Shown here piece after piece: positions 49,251 through 60,000 of a DNA stretch of 64,000 nt; within the stretch, counting starts at the first letter, position 1; each line of letters starts with the position of its first letter. The notes under the pieces were generated by a model that was given only the letters and a program-made list of their open reading frames with translations, did no database searches and was not told the DNA's origin. The translations under genes were made by a program, and so were the position numbers. Where the stretch lies: the NCBI RefSeq assembly GCF_024713975.1, contig NC_091109.1, positions 20,181,760-20,245,759 on the forward strand, read 5' to 3'. This stretch comes from Paralichthys olivaceus. Lineage: Eukaryota; Chordata; Actinopteri; Pleuronectiformes; Paralichthyidae.

Positions 49251-50164
49251 CCTGATCTTGTTTCATTCTCAGCGCAGGAGAGAATATAAAAACAAATCTG
49301 AACAAACACACATTTTCAATTAAAAGAGAAACAGTGGTTTTATTTCCTTTGAGCCCTTAACTCTCTTTTCAATGATCTTTAATTACACAACTTAAATTTG
49401 GTTCCTAAAGTAATTGCAATGTGTGCATGTGTGTCTGGATATAAACAGGACAAAAAAAATAAAATTAAAAAATGGTTTACTTCCATCTTTGCTCTGCCAA
49501 CTTAGAGACATCCAGTTACATTTACTTTCAGAGTAATTTTCCAAAACACATTGTGTATCCTGGAGGCTGTGACGATGTTAATTCCTCATAAAACACATGC
49601 AAACCTGCATTTAAACAGTTTTTATTCTTGTATCTTTATGCCTGTGTTTACCAGCAGCTAATCATCTCCTTCTTTACAAATGTTGGTTAATTATCTGGCG
49701 TTTTACTGCCTGCAAATGATCGGCATCAGAAAATTAGGAAACAAAAGGCCACATGTAATTCAACTAATGAAAAACGATCCATTTAACTATTACTGTTCAA
49801 AACCTCCAGACCTTTAAAGTTGCCAGTTTTTATCTTTAATATTTAGCCGACTACATTATGAATAATTCAGAACGTAAATAATGAGCTGTTACTTTCAGCT
49901 CGAGCCTAAACAACAGCTTCCCGGGAGGCAGCAGCAGAAGGCCGAATTATTAAACTGTAGTTTGTGCTGAATGTGATTGAACTGAAGGTTAAAGGTTCTG
50001 TTGACAGAAGTTTAGCTCTTCAAACACATTTGACTTCCAAAGGTCGGATGTGCAGAAGAAACAAAGTTTGCACTGAGCTGAATGATAGAGCACATGTTGT
50101 TGCACAGTTTGCTCTCACGTCACATCTTCTGATTTTGTATCGGAGGATCTCCAGCGACTTGAAC
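49251..50164 (+). other. Intergenic region col15a1-apod, probable apod promoter
   Basis: About 0.9 kb without a recognisable coding exon. It must contain the apod transcription start since both genes point the same way. AT-rich; no clear TATA box or repeat is identified. A further upstream untranslated exon of apod may lie here. Confidence 0.4.
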
Positions 50165-51105
50165 ATGAAGAAGTTCCAGGTACTGTATGTTTTTCTGTAA
50201 TTTAATGATAATATTTGTAATATAATGATAATGTTTGAGTTGGTGTTCCACTCTTCATCACTTTAACTCCTCTAGCTTCGATGTGAAGGTGCTGTTCGTG
50301 CTCCTGCTGACGACCGTGGCCACCGACGCTCAGTCTTTCCACCTCGGCGTCTGCCCTCAGCCGTCAGTTCAAGAGAACTTCAACGTCACGAAGGTAAAAC
50401 ACTGAGTCTTTCTTTTCTGTTTTGTTTAATCGCTCAGCAACAGCCGAACTAGCTCTGTTCTGTTTCTCCTCCAGTACATGGGAACCTGGTACGAGGCGGA
50501 GAAGCTCCCGGCTCGGTTTGAGAGAGGAAAATGTGTCCAGGCCACTTATTCTCTTCTCGCTGACGGGACAGTCAGAGTTCACAATGCAGAGTTGCTGTAA
50601 GGATTTAACTTATTTTGACTTCTTATGTTAGAATATATATGAATCAATCATTAATGTAAAGTGCCCCTTTCTTCCCCCCCCCTCTCTTCCTCTCTGTAAA
50701 GACCTAATGGGAAGATAAACTCCATCGAAGGCGTTGCCAGAGTTAAAGACCCATCTCACCCTGCCATGCTGGATGTGAGCTTCTTTAAAGGTGAGCAAAC
50801 TTCAGATGCATTTTTTAAATTTTAGTAAAATTTTACTATTCTGTGTTTTACTATTACTTCTGGATCCAGGTGTTCCAGATGCTCCGTACTGGGTTCTCTC
50901 CACAGACTACCAGTCGTACGCTCTGGTCTACTCCTGCAGCGACTACTTTAGTCTTTTCCACATTGACTTCGCCTGGATCCTGGCTCGCACTCGGGCGCTG
51001 CCGGAGGACGTGGTCGGCAGACTCCACGATGAGCTGACTGCTGCTGGTGTAGACGTAAACAGGCTGACAGTTACAAACCAGACTGGTTGTGATGTCATGA
51101 CCTGA
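50165..51105 (+). CDS. apod: Apolipoprotein D-like lipocalin
   Basis: Secreted lipocalin that binds small hydrophobic ligands such as arachidonic acid and steroids. Exons 50165-50184, 50276-50393, 50475-50596, 50702-50790 and 50870-51105 give 194 residues (human 189). Signal peptide core VLFVLLLTTVATDA, then QSFHLGVCPQPSVQENFNV, the lipocalin motif YMGTWYEAEKLP, FERGKCVQATYSLL, SIEGVARVKD, SFFKGVPDAPYWVLSTDYQS and YSCSDYF. The four cysteines of the two conserved disulfides are present (GVC, GKC, YSC, TGC), as are sequons NVT and NQT. The first exon needs the GTATGT donor at 50185, not the nearer CAG-GTACTG, to keep frame, so its 20 nt are the least certain part. Fish carry several apoD copies; which one this is cannot be told. 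Confidence 0.93.
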
Positions 51106-52171
51106 AGCAGGATCCTTACTTTTTAAACTCTGCTGTTTACGTTCTTTCAGTCAGTGTAAAAACTTTGTTAAGTGCATAGGCGTAACATGGGGCTGTGAAA
51201 TAATCATGTTGTCAGGAGTTTTAAGACTATACTAGATGTAAAGACTGGATATAAACCAACATAAGTGTCTACAGCTCACAAGCTATAGTATTGGCATATT
51301 TACATCAGGAATTTATTTACATCTGTCAATTGTAATTGATCCGTACATTTATGTTTTTGTTTCTATAATTCAATTTAAATGTTCCTATTTATCATGTCAG
51401 GTTTTCCTGTAAATCCTAAACACATTTTTCGCTCTCCAAGATAGTACATTGAGGTTTCTGGGTGTTTATCATGGTTGAATTATAAGAACTTGTATTCTTC
51501 TGATAATGCATCCAAGATGTTGATTCATTGAAGTTCGTAAGAGAGTAACTGATTAATAAATTATGATTAAAAAAAACAAACAAACAAAACATACAAAAAA
51601 AGGTTTTTCAATGTTGACTTCAGAACTACGGAGCCCCTGAACTTATTATCTTACAAGATGAATAAGTCGTGCACACAGAGTTAATATCTGCACTGACTTT
51701 GACGACAACATTAGGTTTGATTTATTTATTTAGTTTGTTCATTTCTTAACATACTAAAACATTTCAAATGATTTATTATGTTTTGATCATTATCTTGTTT
51801 CCACATGATGACAGTGTGCACACTCATCTTTTGGGTCTTCAGGAGCTCTGTACTAACAAAGGAGTTGTTTTTTTTATTAAACTGAGTTTTTTTAAATCTC
51901 AGAATGTTTGAATACAGATCTTTTTTTTTAAAATAATTAATTCAAATGTCTTTTCACAAACTGGAATAGTTTCATTCTGTTCATAATTTTTTTCCCCCTC
52001 AATCTAAATGGACGTGGCAGCTTTAATACAATTGAAACGGATCAATAAACACGATTTAAACAAATATCACACAAGTTAATTCTTATTGTTTTTTATTAAA
52101 AAAAAAAAACCGAGGTTATTTCCGAGCAGGCGTGCTCTTGTTTTGAAGCTAACCGGAAGCGCAGCGGGCTA
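51106..52171 (+). other. apod 3' UTR and ggh promoter region
   Basis: About 1.07 kb between two genes on the same strand. An AATAAA at 51555-51560, followed by an A-rich run (about 51570-51600), fits the apod poly(A) site. The part from about 51900 is T/A-rich with homopolymer runs, then turns GC-richer (GCGCAGCGGGCTAATGGCGG) just before ggh. Confidence 0.5.
51555..51560 (+). terminator. Candidate polyadenylation signal for apod
   Basis: Canonical AATAAA 450 bp after the apod stop codon. No stronger hexamer is seen earlier in the tail, so this is the likely one. Confidence 0.5.
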
Positions 52172-52216
52172 ATGGCGGCGGTGAAACGAGCGGATGTTTG
52201 TTGCGCTTTCAGGATC

Positions 52217-54556
52217 ATGATGGTTCCGATGCTTCTTCTTCTTCCTCTGCTGTGTTTCCCGTTTCACTCCTCGGCCAAGAGGAACGACAGACCCATCGTG
52301 GGTGAGTTTTCACGTCGTCACGTTCTTTCACTGAAGCTAAGCTAAGCTAAGCTAACCCCCCCCCCCACCCCACCCACCCCTGTGTGTGATTGTTGTGTTG
52401 TTAGCTCACCACACGCACGTGGACTCACTCGGCTGCGGGCTCGTGTTTAAAGTGTGTTTTCCTCTCAGGGGTTCTGGCTCAGGAGGTTTTTTCACCCGAA
52501 CCTAATCGAAGCTCGTACATCGCTGCTTCCTATGTGAAGTTCCTGGAGGCGGCGGGAGCGAGGGTCGTCCCCGTCATGTGAGTTTCTACCAATGAACTAC
52601 TTTTAGAACCATCTCTGCAGAGAGCTGGTGACGTGACCTCTCACTGCACATCTCCTCTGCTCCTGCAGGATTAACCAGACCCTGGAGGAGTACCAGGCCC
52701 TGTTCAACTCCATTAATGGGTAAGTGTGTTAGCATCATTTCAAGTCAAACAATACAGCCTCACAAATTAAAACATATAAACATCAGTTTGATTCAACAGA
52801 ACAAACCTTTTTCCTGTGAAATGATATTCGTAAAGATTATGTCCCCAAAAAAAATATCTGTATTTAAAACTTAACAGAAACATTTTGGGATTAAAAACAG
52901 GTTTGAGTTTTTATTTGTTTGTTTCTACGAAAAACTGTAATTTCTCGTAGATTTTTCAAGATTTTTCTTCTGCGTCACGTGTGATGCCAGTTTTACATAC
53001 CGAGATAACTTCATCAGTGTTTTCACTTCAGCTTTTGTCGGCTCAAGGCTTCAGGGTTTGTGTCTTGTGTGTTTTAACAGGATCCTTTACCCAGGCGGGG
53101 GGGTCAGCATCATCTCATCTGGTTATGAACGAGCTGCAAAAATCTTTTATGAGCTTGCTCTTCAGGTAATTTCTTTGAAATCATAACCAGATCTAAACCC
53201 GTTGATGTTGGATTACGTTGCAAACTGTGTGTGTGTGTGTGTGTGTGCCCGCGATGTTTCAGGCAAACAGCAGAGGCGACTACTTCCCTGTGTGGGGAAC
53301 GTGTCTCGGGTTTGAGCAGCTGATGTATTTGACGAGTGGGAAGACATTACTGACGCACACCGATACAAGTGGTGTGTCACTGCCTCTGGACTTCACTAAC
53401 GGTACGTGGTTACTCTTCTTGAATCAGGTTTGTGTGGACGCGTGTAGATATTGTTTGCTCTGCATGATCCAGGTTTTAACTGTAACTGTACGCTCATTTC
53501 TTAATTCTAACTTTTCTATGATCTTATCTCCGTAACTAGATTTATATAATGTTCATTTTTGGCAAAATTATTCTGTTGATGCCAATTTCCTTTATTTAGA
53601 AATGTCTTAGGAGATTGTTTGATCAATTTACTGCAAAAGTAAACGTCTCTATCTGCTTTAATCGTGCTTTAGAAAATGCTAATGAACACATAGTTTGTTA
53701 TAAATGATCTCAATGTTACTGCTCACCTCTAGAAACCAAAGACAGCCGGCTGTTTAAAGGCTTCCCAGCTGAACTCATGAACGATCTGGCCTCTGAGCCC
53801 CTGACAGAAAACTCTCACAAGTGGAGTCTGGCCATGTTGGTGAGTCGTCCATTTCTGATATGACAATAAAATGTTCCATCGTGAAACTTTATCGGCAACA
53901 TTTAGTAAACATTTCAGTGAAAACCCCTGAAATCATTTTCTGACAACATAAAAAGCTCAAAGAAAACAGGGTTTAATGAGTTCAACAAGTTTAATGTGGT
54001 GAATTGTAACTTTCCTTTCAGACTTACAACACCAACGAGGAACTGAAGAAGTTTTACAAAGTTCTCTCCACAAACACGGACGGGAAAATCGAGTTTGCGT
54101 CAACAGTGGAAGGTAGCTATGATGCAGCATCACTTTAATATATTCAAGCAAAATAAATCCTACTGAAGTGTTTCAGTCCTTCCTCTTTGTTTACCTTTCC
54201 GCAGCGTATGATTACCCAATTTATGCGACGCAGTGGCATCCAGAGAAAAATGCATTTGAATGGACGAGGCCTTACATTCCACACACTCCATCGGCCGTCA
54301 AGACCAGCTTCTACATGGCCGAGTTCTTCGTCAGCGAAGGTATGAAAACCATTATTTTCTGGTTCTTCCTCTGAATAGTCAGTCGCTGCTCGATGGAGCT
54401 TGATGTGAATATTTAGTATCGTCTCGTCTCCCCGCAGCCAGGAAGAACTTTCACAGCTTTGAGTCCGAGGAGGGGGAGAACAAAGCGCTGATATACAACT
54501 ACAACCCCGTTTACACTGGGCACCAGAGCGCCTTCGAGCAGACATATTTCTTCTGA
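52217..54556 (+). CDS. ggh: Gamma-glutamyl hydrolase (folate polyglutamate hydrolase)
   Basis: Removes gamma-linked glutamates from folyl- and antifolate-polyglutamates in lysosomes; also secreted. Exons 52217-52301, 52469-52577, 52669-52719, 53081-53165, 53263-53401, 53733-53839, 54022-54112, 54205-54339, 54438-54556; all phases agree, 306 residues (human 318). Signal peptide [20 protein letters not shown], then [32 protein letters not shown] and [14 protein letters not shown]. The class I glutamine-amidotransferase-like core follows: nucleophile Cys in [11 protein letters not shown], and His plus Glu in [13 protein letters not shown]. It ends [23 protein letters not shown]. An in-frame upstream ATG at 52172 would add 15 residues before the signal peptide; 52217/52220 have better start context (A at -3) and place the hydrophobic core at the N-terminus. 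Confidence 0.96.
53226..53247 (+). repeat. (GT)n microsatellite in ggh intron 4
   Basis: GT dinucleotide run directly before CCCGCGATGTTTCAG, the acceptor of ggh exon 5 (53263). Confidence 0.75.
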
Positions 54557-57053
54557 TGTCGCTTTTCCACATTGAGCCGCTGATTGGCTGCATTATCACT
54601 TGTGAATCTTTAAAGGTAATTCTTCTTTTTTTTTTATTTGCTGCCTTAAATGGAAAAAGGATATATTTGCAAAAACATGTGCAGCATCAATCTTGATGCA
54701 GTGTAGGATTTAAAATTACTCAGATGATGTTTTGTGGATTCTTTAGCTCGTTCACAGCTGATATTACTTTTCCATAGCAGACAATGCATGTAGCAGCATT
54801 TTTAGGAATTTTAGCCTGAAAGTTTTTGTGTTGAATTTCTTGAATTGGTGCATTGTGATGCTGACATTCCAAAAAGTTATAACAGTGATAACCTGTAAAT
54901 GTTGCATTGGGTTCTGCTGCTTCCTATCGAGGCCCACAAGTGTCACAGAAATCGCAACAAAGCATTTAATGAATTATTAATTAGTTTTAACATAAAATAT
55001 TTCACAAAGTCTAAAATTGGATGTAAATTATAAACTAGTGCTTTAATACATTTAGGTCAATAATTTGAAAAATCATTTTATTAAATTATTAATCAAATTA
55101 TTTATAAATCAATACACTTGTAAAGAAATGCATCAATGCATACTTTTATCATTCAGTGTGTTTTTAATGATGAAATACTTTATTACCTTTTATGTGACAC
55201 TTGTTTTGCTGTGAACTTCCAAAAAATATATAACAAAGAATCAGAAATAAAACAAATGAGTCAAAAACATTGTACGCTGATAAAATATCTATTTTTTTAT
55301 TCTAACATTTACCTTCATGCCACAATCTGCCATTAATCTCCTTCTATGCTTTTGGATTACAAAGCATAGAAGCGTCTTGAAAAAGTCCTCAACCACGGAC
55401 AAGAGAGTTCAACTTTACGATCGGCATTTATAAAGTCCACTTCCAATAAAGTCAAGGACAGCAACAGGAGAAGAGAAATGAAAAGTCAAATGTAATTTCC
55501 AAAATGCTTTTATGCACAAATAACACTCAGGTAATATTGTTTTTTTTTCTATTTAGAATAAAATGATATTTGAATAACATTTACACATCAAGCTGACGAG
55601 ACTGGGTTCTCAATCACAATACTACTGGAAATGTAATTTATGCAATCCAGTAAGGAACATTCAAGATGTCAAAATTACCATGTGGAACTGATCAGGGATA
55701 GTGCTGCAAAAAACCTCTGAACATGCACTGAAACGAAACACGAATGACCATTCAATTAAAAAGAAAAAATAGAAAAATGGGAAATGAAACTTGTGCCTCA
55801 GTAATTCATCATTTTATATTCTGTATTTCAATGACTCGGGCTGTAAAGAGAACAAGTTTTCCCTTATATACAAATGCATAAATTCTCAGGATGTAACACG
55901 CCTACGTGTTCGACATTCACAGATTTAAGTTTAAGTAACTTTCGATAACAAACACTGTGGTTTGTGAAGCGCTCAAACGTTTTCTTCACCACAATGATGC
56001 ATGCAGGTTCTGTACGTGTGAAGATGTATTTCCTTGCTAGCTAAGCTAGTTTGCAGATCAACAGCTAACTCACCTAACTAGCTCTGCCTCGGTCTTTACG
56101 CTAGGCTAATTAGCTGGTGGCCGTAACTTTGTTTTTGTCGTGACTGAAACGATTAGGAAGAAATCGCGAATAAATAAATTTCCCAAAACATCAAACCACT
56201 CCAATAAAATGAATCCCACAGCAGGATGTTTTCTGACAAAGTAAGGCACAGTGACTAAAACAAGTTTCTGTTTTTAAGATCGTTTGTTAAATCCAGGTCA
56301 AAACAATCTAAAATGAACATTAATAGTTTCTTTTCTTCCAAACAATTTGCCAGCTAGAGAATTCAGACAGCTTCAACTGGAATACATGAGGCGACAAGAT
56401 GAAACCAACATCAGGGCAAACATGGAATCCAAAAAGAAAATGTATCCGTAATAGCTGAGTGAACGTTTGTGTGCTATTTTACATAAGAACAACGGACACG
56501 ACCACAGTCCAACAAGGAAAGTTCTTCACGACTTTAAAAATAGTTACATTTCCTGCATCCGCACGATTCCAGATGCCCCACAGAAGCGTTTTTTTCCCCA
56601 CCGGGCGTCTGATTTCCATCAATATACAAGCCCTCGAGTTATGTGCTGCACGGTGTTCCTTCTCCTCACAGCGTCAAAGTCTGTGTGAGAGCCGATGCTT
56701 CCTCTCCACTGCTCTGGAGGAGCTGGTCCGTCCTGCTGCGAAGGAGACTGCTTCCTGTCACGTCGGTCAGTATATTCCAAAACATCGCGTCAAGTCGGCG
56801 GTCTTTTGTCGGCTTTTTGGATTCAAACTCAGGGCACAAAACGAGGAGGAGGGACGCAGGAGTAGATCCGTCGTCTGCTGGAGGGGGCAGTTCAAGTTCG
56901 ACATGTGGACACGGACGGAGTCCAAATGTGAAACCAAAACGAATGGAAAGAGCAGATGAGAGTTGCATATTGTGGACTATTGGACGCCAGTGTTGTGGTG
57001 GATGACTGTATGGGCGGGGAGGCTCTGGGGCGCAGGAGCCCAGCAAGGCCAAG
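54557..57053. other. Convergent intergenic region: ggh 3' UTR (+) and dpp6 3' UTR (-)
   Basis: About 2.5 kb between the stop codons of two converging genes. On the + strand AATAAA occurs at 55246-55251 and 55445-55450, either of which could end ggh. The right part (about 55700-57053) probably holds the dpp6 3' UTR, but I cannot place its poly(A) site. Short open frames on both strands near 56459-57094 have no recognisable homology. Confidence 0.5.
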
Positions 57054-60000
57054 CTAACCCTCATCTTCACTCTCTTCCTCCAGAGCCTCCTCAAACACTC
57101 GCTCCGGTAGCCTGAAGCATTCCTCGAAGAAGTTCACCAGGGACTGACTGAGGTGCTGCCTCGTGGCTTCACTGTGGATGAAGTGGCCTTCGTCTGGGTA
57201 GATCTGAGACCACAAGAGAACGGTGAGAACATTATTACACAACTTGTTAAAGTTCCCAATCTCACAAACACACCATAAAGTACTTCATACTACTTACGAT
57301 ACCACAATAACAAGAAAAAAGTTGTTCATCTAATACTTTTCTTTAAAAACGTGAGGGATTGATGTACACATAAAAAACCAAGCGGTTGAGGTCAGTTCTG
57401 TTTCTTTAGTTCAGCCTGGGGTTGAAAATCTGATTGTTAAACACTTGGAATTATATAGTATTGAAGTTTGAATTCTTCTAACAACCCTAAACATATATAT
57501 ATATATATATATATATTTCTATTGTAGGAAATAAGGAGTTGAACAGCTGTGCCAACTCGTGTAAACTAAAGTAAAAAGCTCAAGTTTTAGTCATTTATTG
57601 TCCAATCAACTGGTTTTCAATTAAAAAAAGAAATCCCCTTTAAATTATAATTTATTTTCTTTAAATCAGAAATGAATTCAGCACCAATGGGACGTTCATT
57701 TCATGAGCTTAACACATTTTTTACTGAGTAATCGTGTTTACTCGTGTTGACCTAACATCTATTAGAAGCTGCTGGAGAAACCGGGTCAATGTGCGTGAGC
57801 AAAGAAACTCGTCCGCTGGTCAATAACGAGCTCCGATGAACGTCCCAGCCGCTCTTCACTGTATCTTAATTGGATTAGTGCTGGTGTTAATGCAGTTTGC
57901 CCACCGAGGTCTCATAATCTCATTATGTGGAATAAAGGCATTGTTAGCGGCTAATCCTCCGCCTGCTCCGGGATCCTCGCTGGAACCGAGACGTCCCGGA
58001 AGGTTTGAGACTTAGTGAACGAGGGAAAGAAAGACGAGCGGAGAGAGTAAGTGGATGTGCAGCGTAGAGCCACGTACCTGTAAAGTGTAGTTGGCCTTTT
58101 CGTTGATGAGCTGTGCGATGAATTTTGCCGTATGTTGGAAATGAACTTTTTCTGCAAATACAGAAGAAAAAAAAACTCGAGAGATTTACGTTTTCTCGTT
58201 AATATTTTCTTTGCGCGTTTCAATAATTCTCGACTTACCATCAGCCGTCGGATGGATGATTAGAAACTTCTTGTCCATGAACTGAGAAGCTCTATGTGCT
58301 AAATTTGCCATCTGCAGAGTAAAAGACACACAGAAGCAAATGAGATCAGCTGGATTTCACAATAATCAACTGGAATTTGAGATGTGAAAATTGAAATAAT
58401 GAAATCTTACTGCGTATGCGCGTGGATCAGGTTTCGGCAACCCGAGATATCTCTCTGAAAATGCAGAGGCTGGAAATAAAGGATGCAATTAGTACTTGTC
58501 TTTAAATTAAAATTCAAGTTTTTCTCTGAACATTCTGAGGAATTGAAGTCGACATTTTCAGGTTTTTCTTCTCCACATTCAAATATATTCCCACATGAAC
58601 ATACTGTTAAGTCTCTAAGCTGCCGTTGACCGACATCATTTGCAATTCTAAACTCACACCGTGTCACCGCGTGTCTCTCGCCCCCTCCGGCAAAGCGAGA
58701 GAAATCAAATAGATGAGAAATTCGTCCCACCGCCGAAACCAGCCACTCCTTAATTTGCCGTTTCCTGACTCGGTGAATCTACGGCTACAAAACTGCTGTC
58801 GTCCTCCATCCCTCTCTCCGTCCCTCTTTCTCCTTCACCCTCCTCTCACGCACAATTCTGCATTTCACACATTTTATTCCTTTGGTAGCTGAGGTGAGGC
58901 CCGGGTGGTTATCTTTGTTTGATTGGGTTCTCGGTGTATCTGCACCGGCTCTTTCCTCACGCTGTTCATGTTTATATTTAACTTCCAGTTGCAGGGTTAC
59001 GGGTGACAGATTCACAATCTCTCCATCGTTTCCCTCTTTTTTTGACGACTTCCCGACAGCGCGGCCGCAGCGGAGAAAACTGTATTTGTTTACGACACAG
59101 ATGTTAATACAGATGTAACATTATGCTGCAAACCGCTCACCGTATAATTCAAAGTCTGTGATGGGCGACAGCACAGCTCCACATTTCACAGGAGTCTCCT
59201 CGCCGCTGACCAACAAGCTGGTCACGTAGCCGCCATATACCTGACACACACACACACGTTATCACAGACGGTGACGTCCACAGAACTTAAGTTTCACAGA
59301 CACATGTTCGATTCCTCTCAGCTCCACACTGACACGCCCTCTTACCTGTCCAAAAGCTCCCACTCTGGTTTTGTCAATATAGGGCTCTTTCAAAATAAAA
59401 CTGCAACAGACAAACATAGGCTCACGTCAGGGAATCAATCGTTTGTCGTAATATAACTTGTTTTTGAGGAACTTTTAATCATTCCGTTGCTTCAGTAAGT
59501 TAACTTGAAAAGTGATACACAGATAAAAACAAAACAGCAGCGTGGTCATATTGTTTTTGCAACATTTTAAGTTACTCAATCCATATTTTAAATTTTTTTT
59601 TTAAACATCTTCTATATGTTTTCTTTTAATTGTCCTAAACAAATCTCTGGAATCCAAATATCTATTTAACACCCGTCTACTCTTGGTGTTTTCAGGAAGA
59701 CCAGATGAAAACGCTCCGCACATACTTGAGCGCATCCTTCTGATCCTGCTCCTCGAACACGCCCACTTTCTTCTGGATGCGGTGCAGCAGGTTGGTTCCC
59801 TGGAAGCCGCTGCCCCGTCCGTCACAGCGCATCACCACGGCGCCGAAGCTGCTCACCAGCACCGTGGTCCAGTCCATGAGAAACCGCTCTGACACCATCT
59901 GACCACCAGGTGTCCCATCGCTGCACATTAACAAGCACAGACTGATCACACACACACACTTCTACAGAAAAAAGTTTGTTCCTTACATTCTATTTGTTTT

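Noticed and set aside
56459..57094. Overlapping open frames of 120-166 codons on both strands near the dpp6 stop
   Set aside because: They fall in the probable dpp6 3' UTR and run past its last exon in other frames; no family features.
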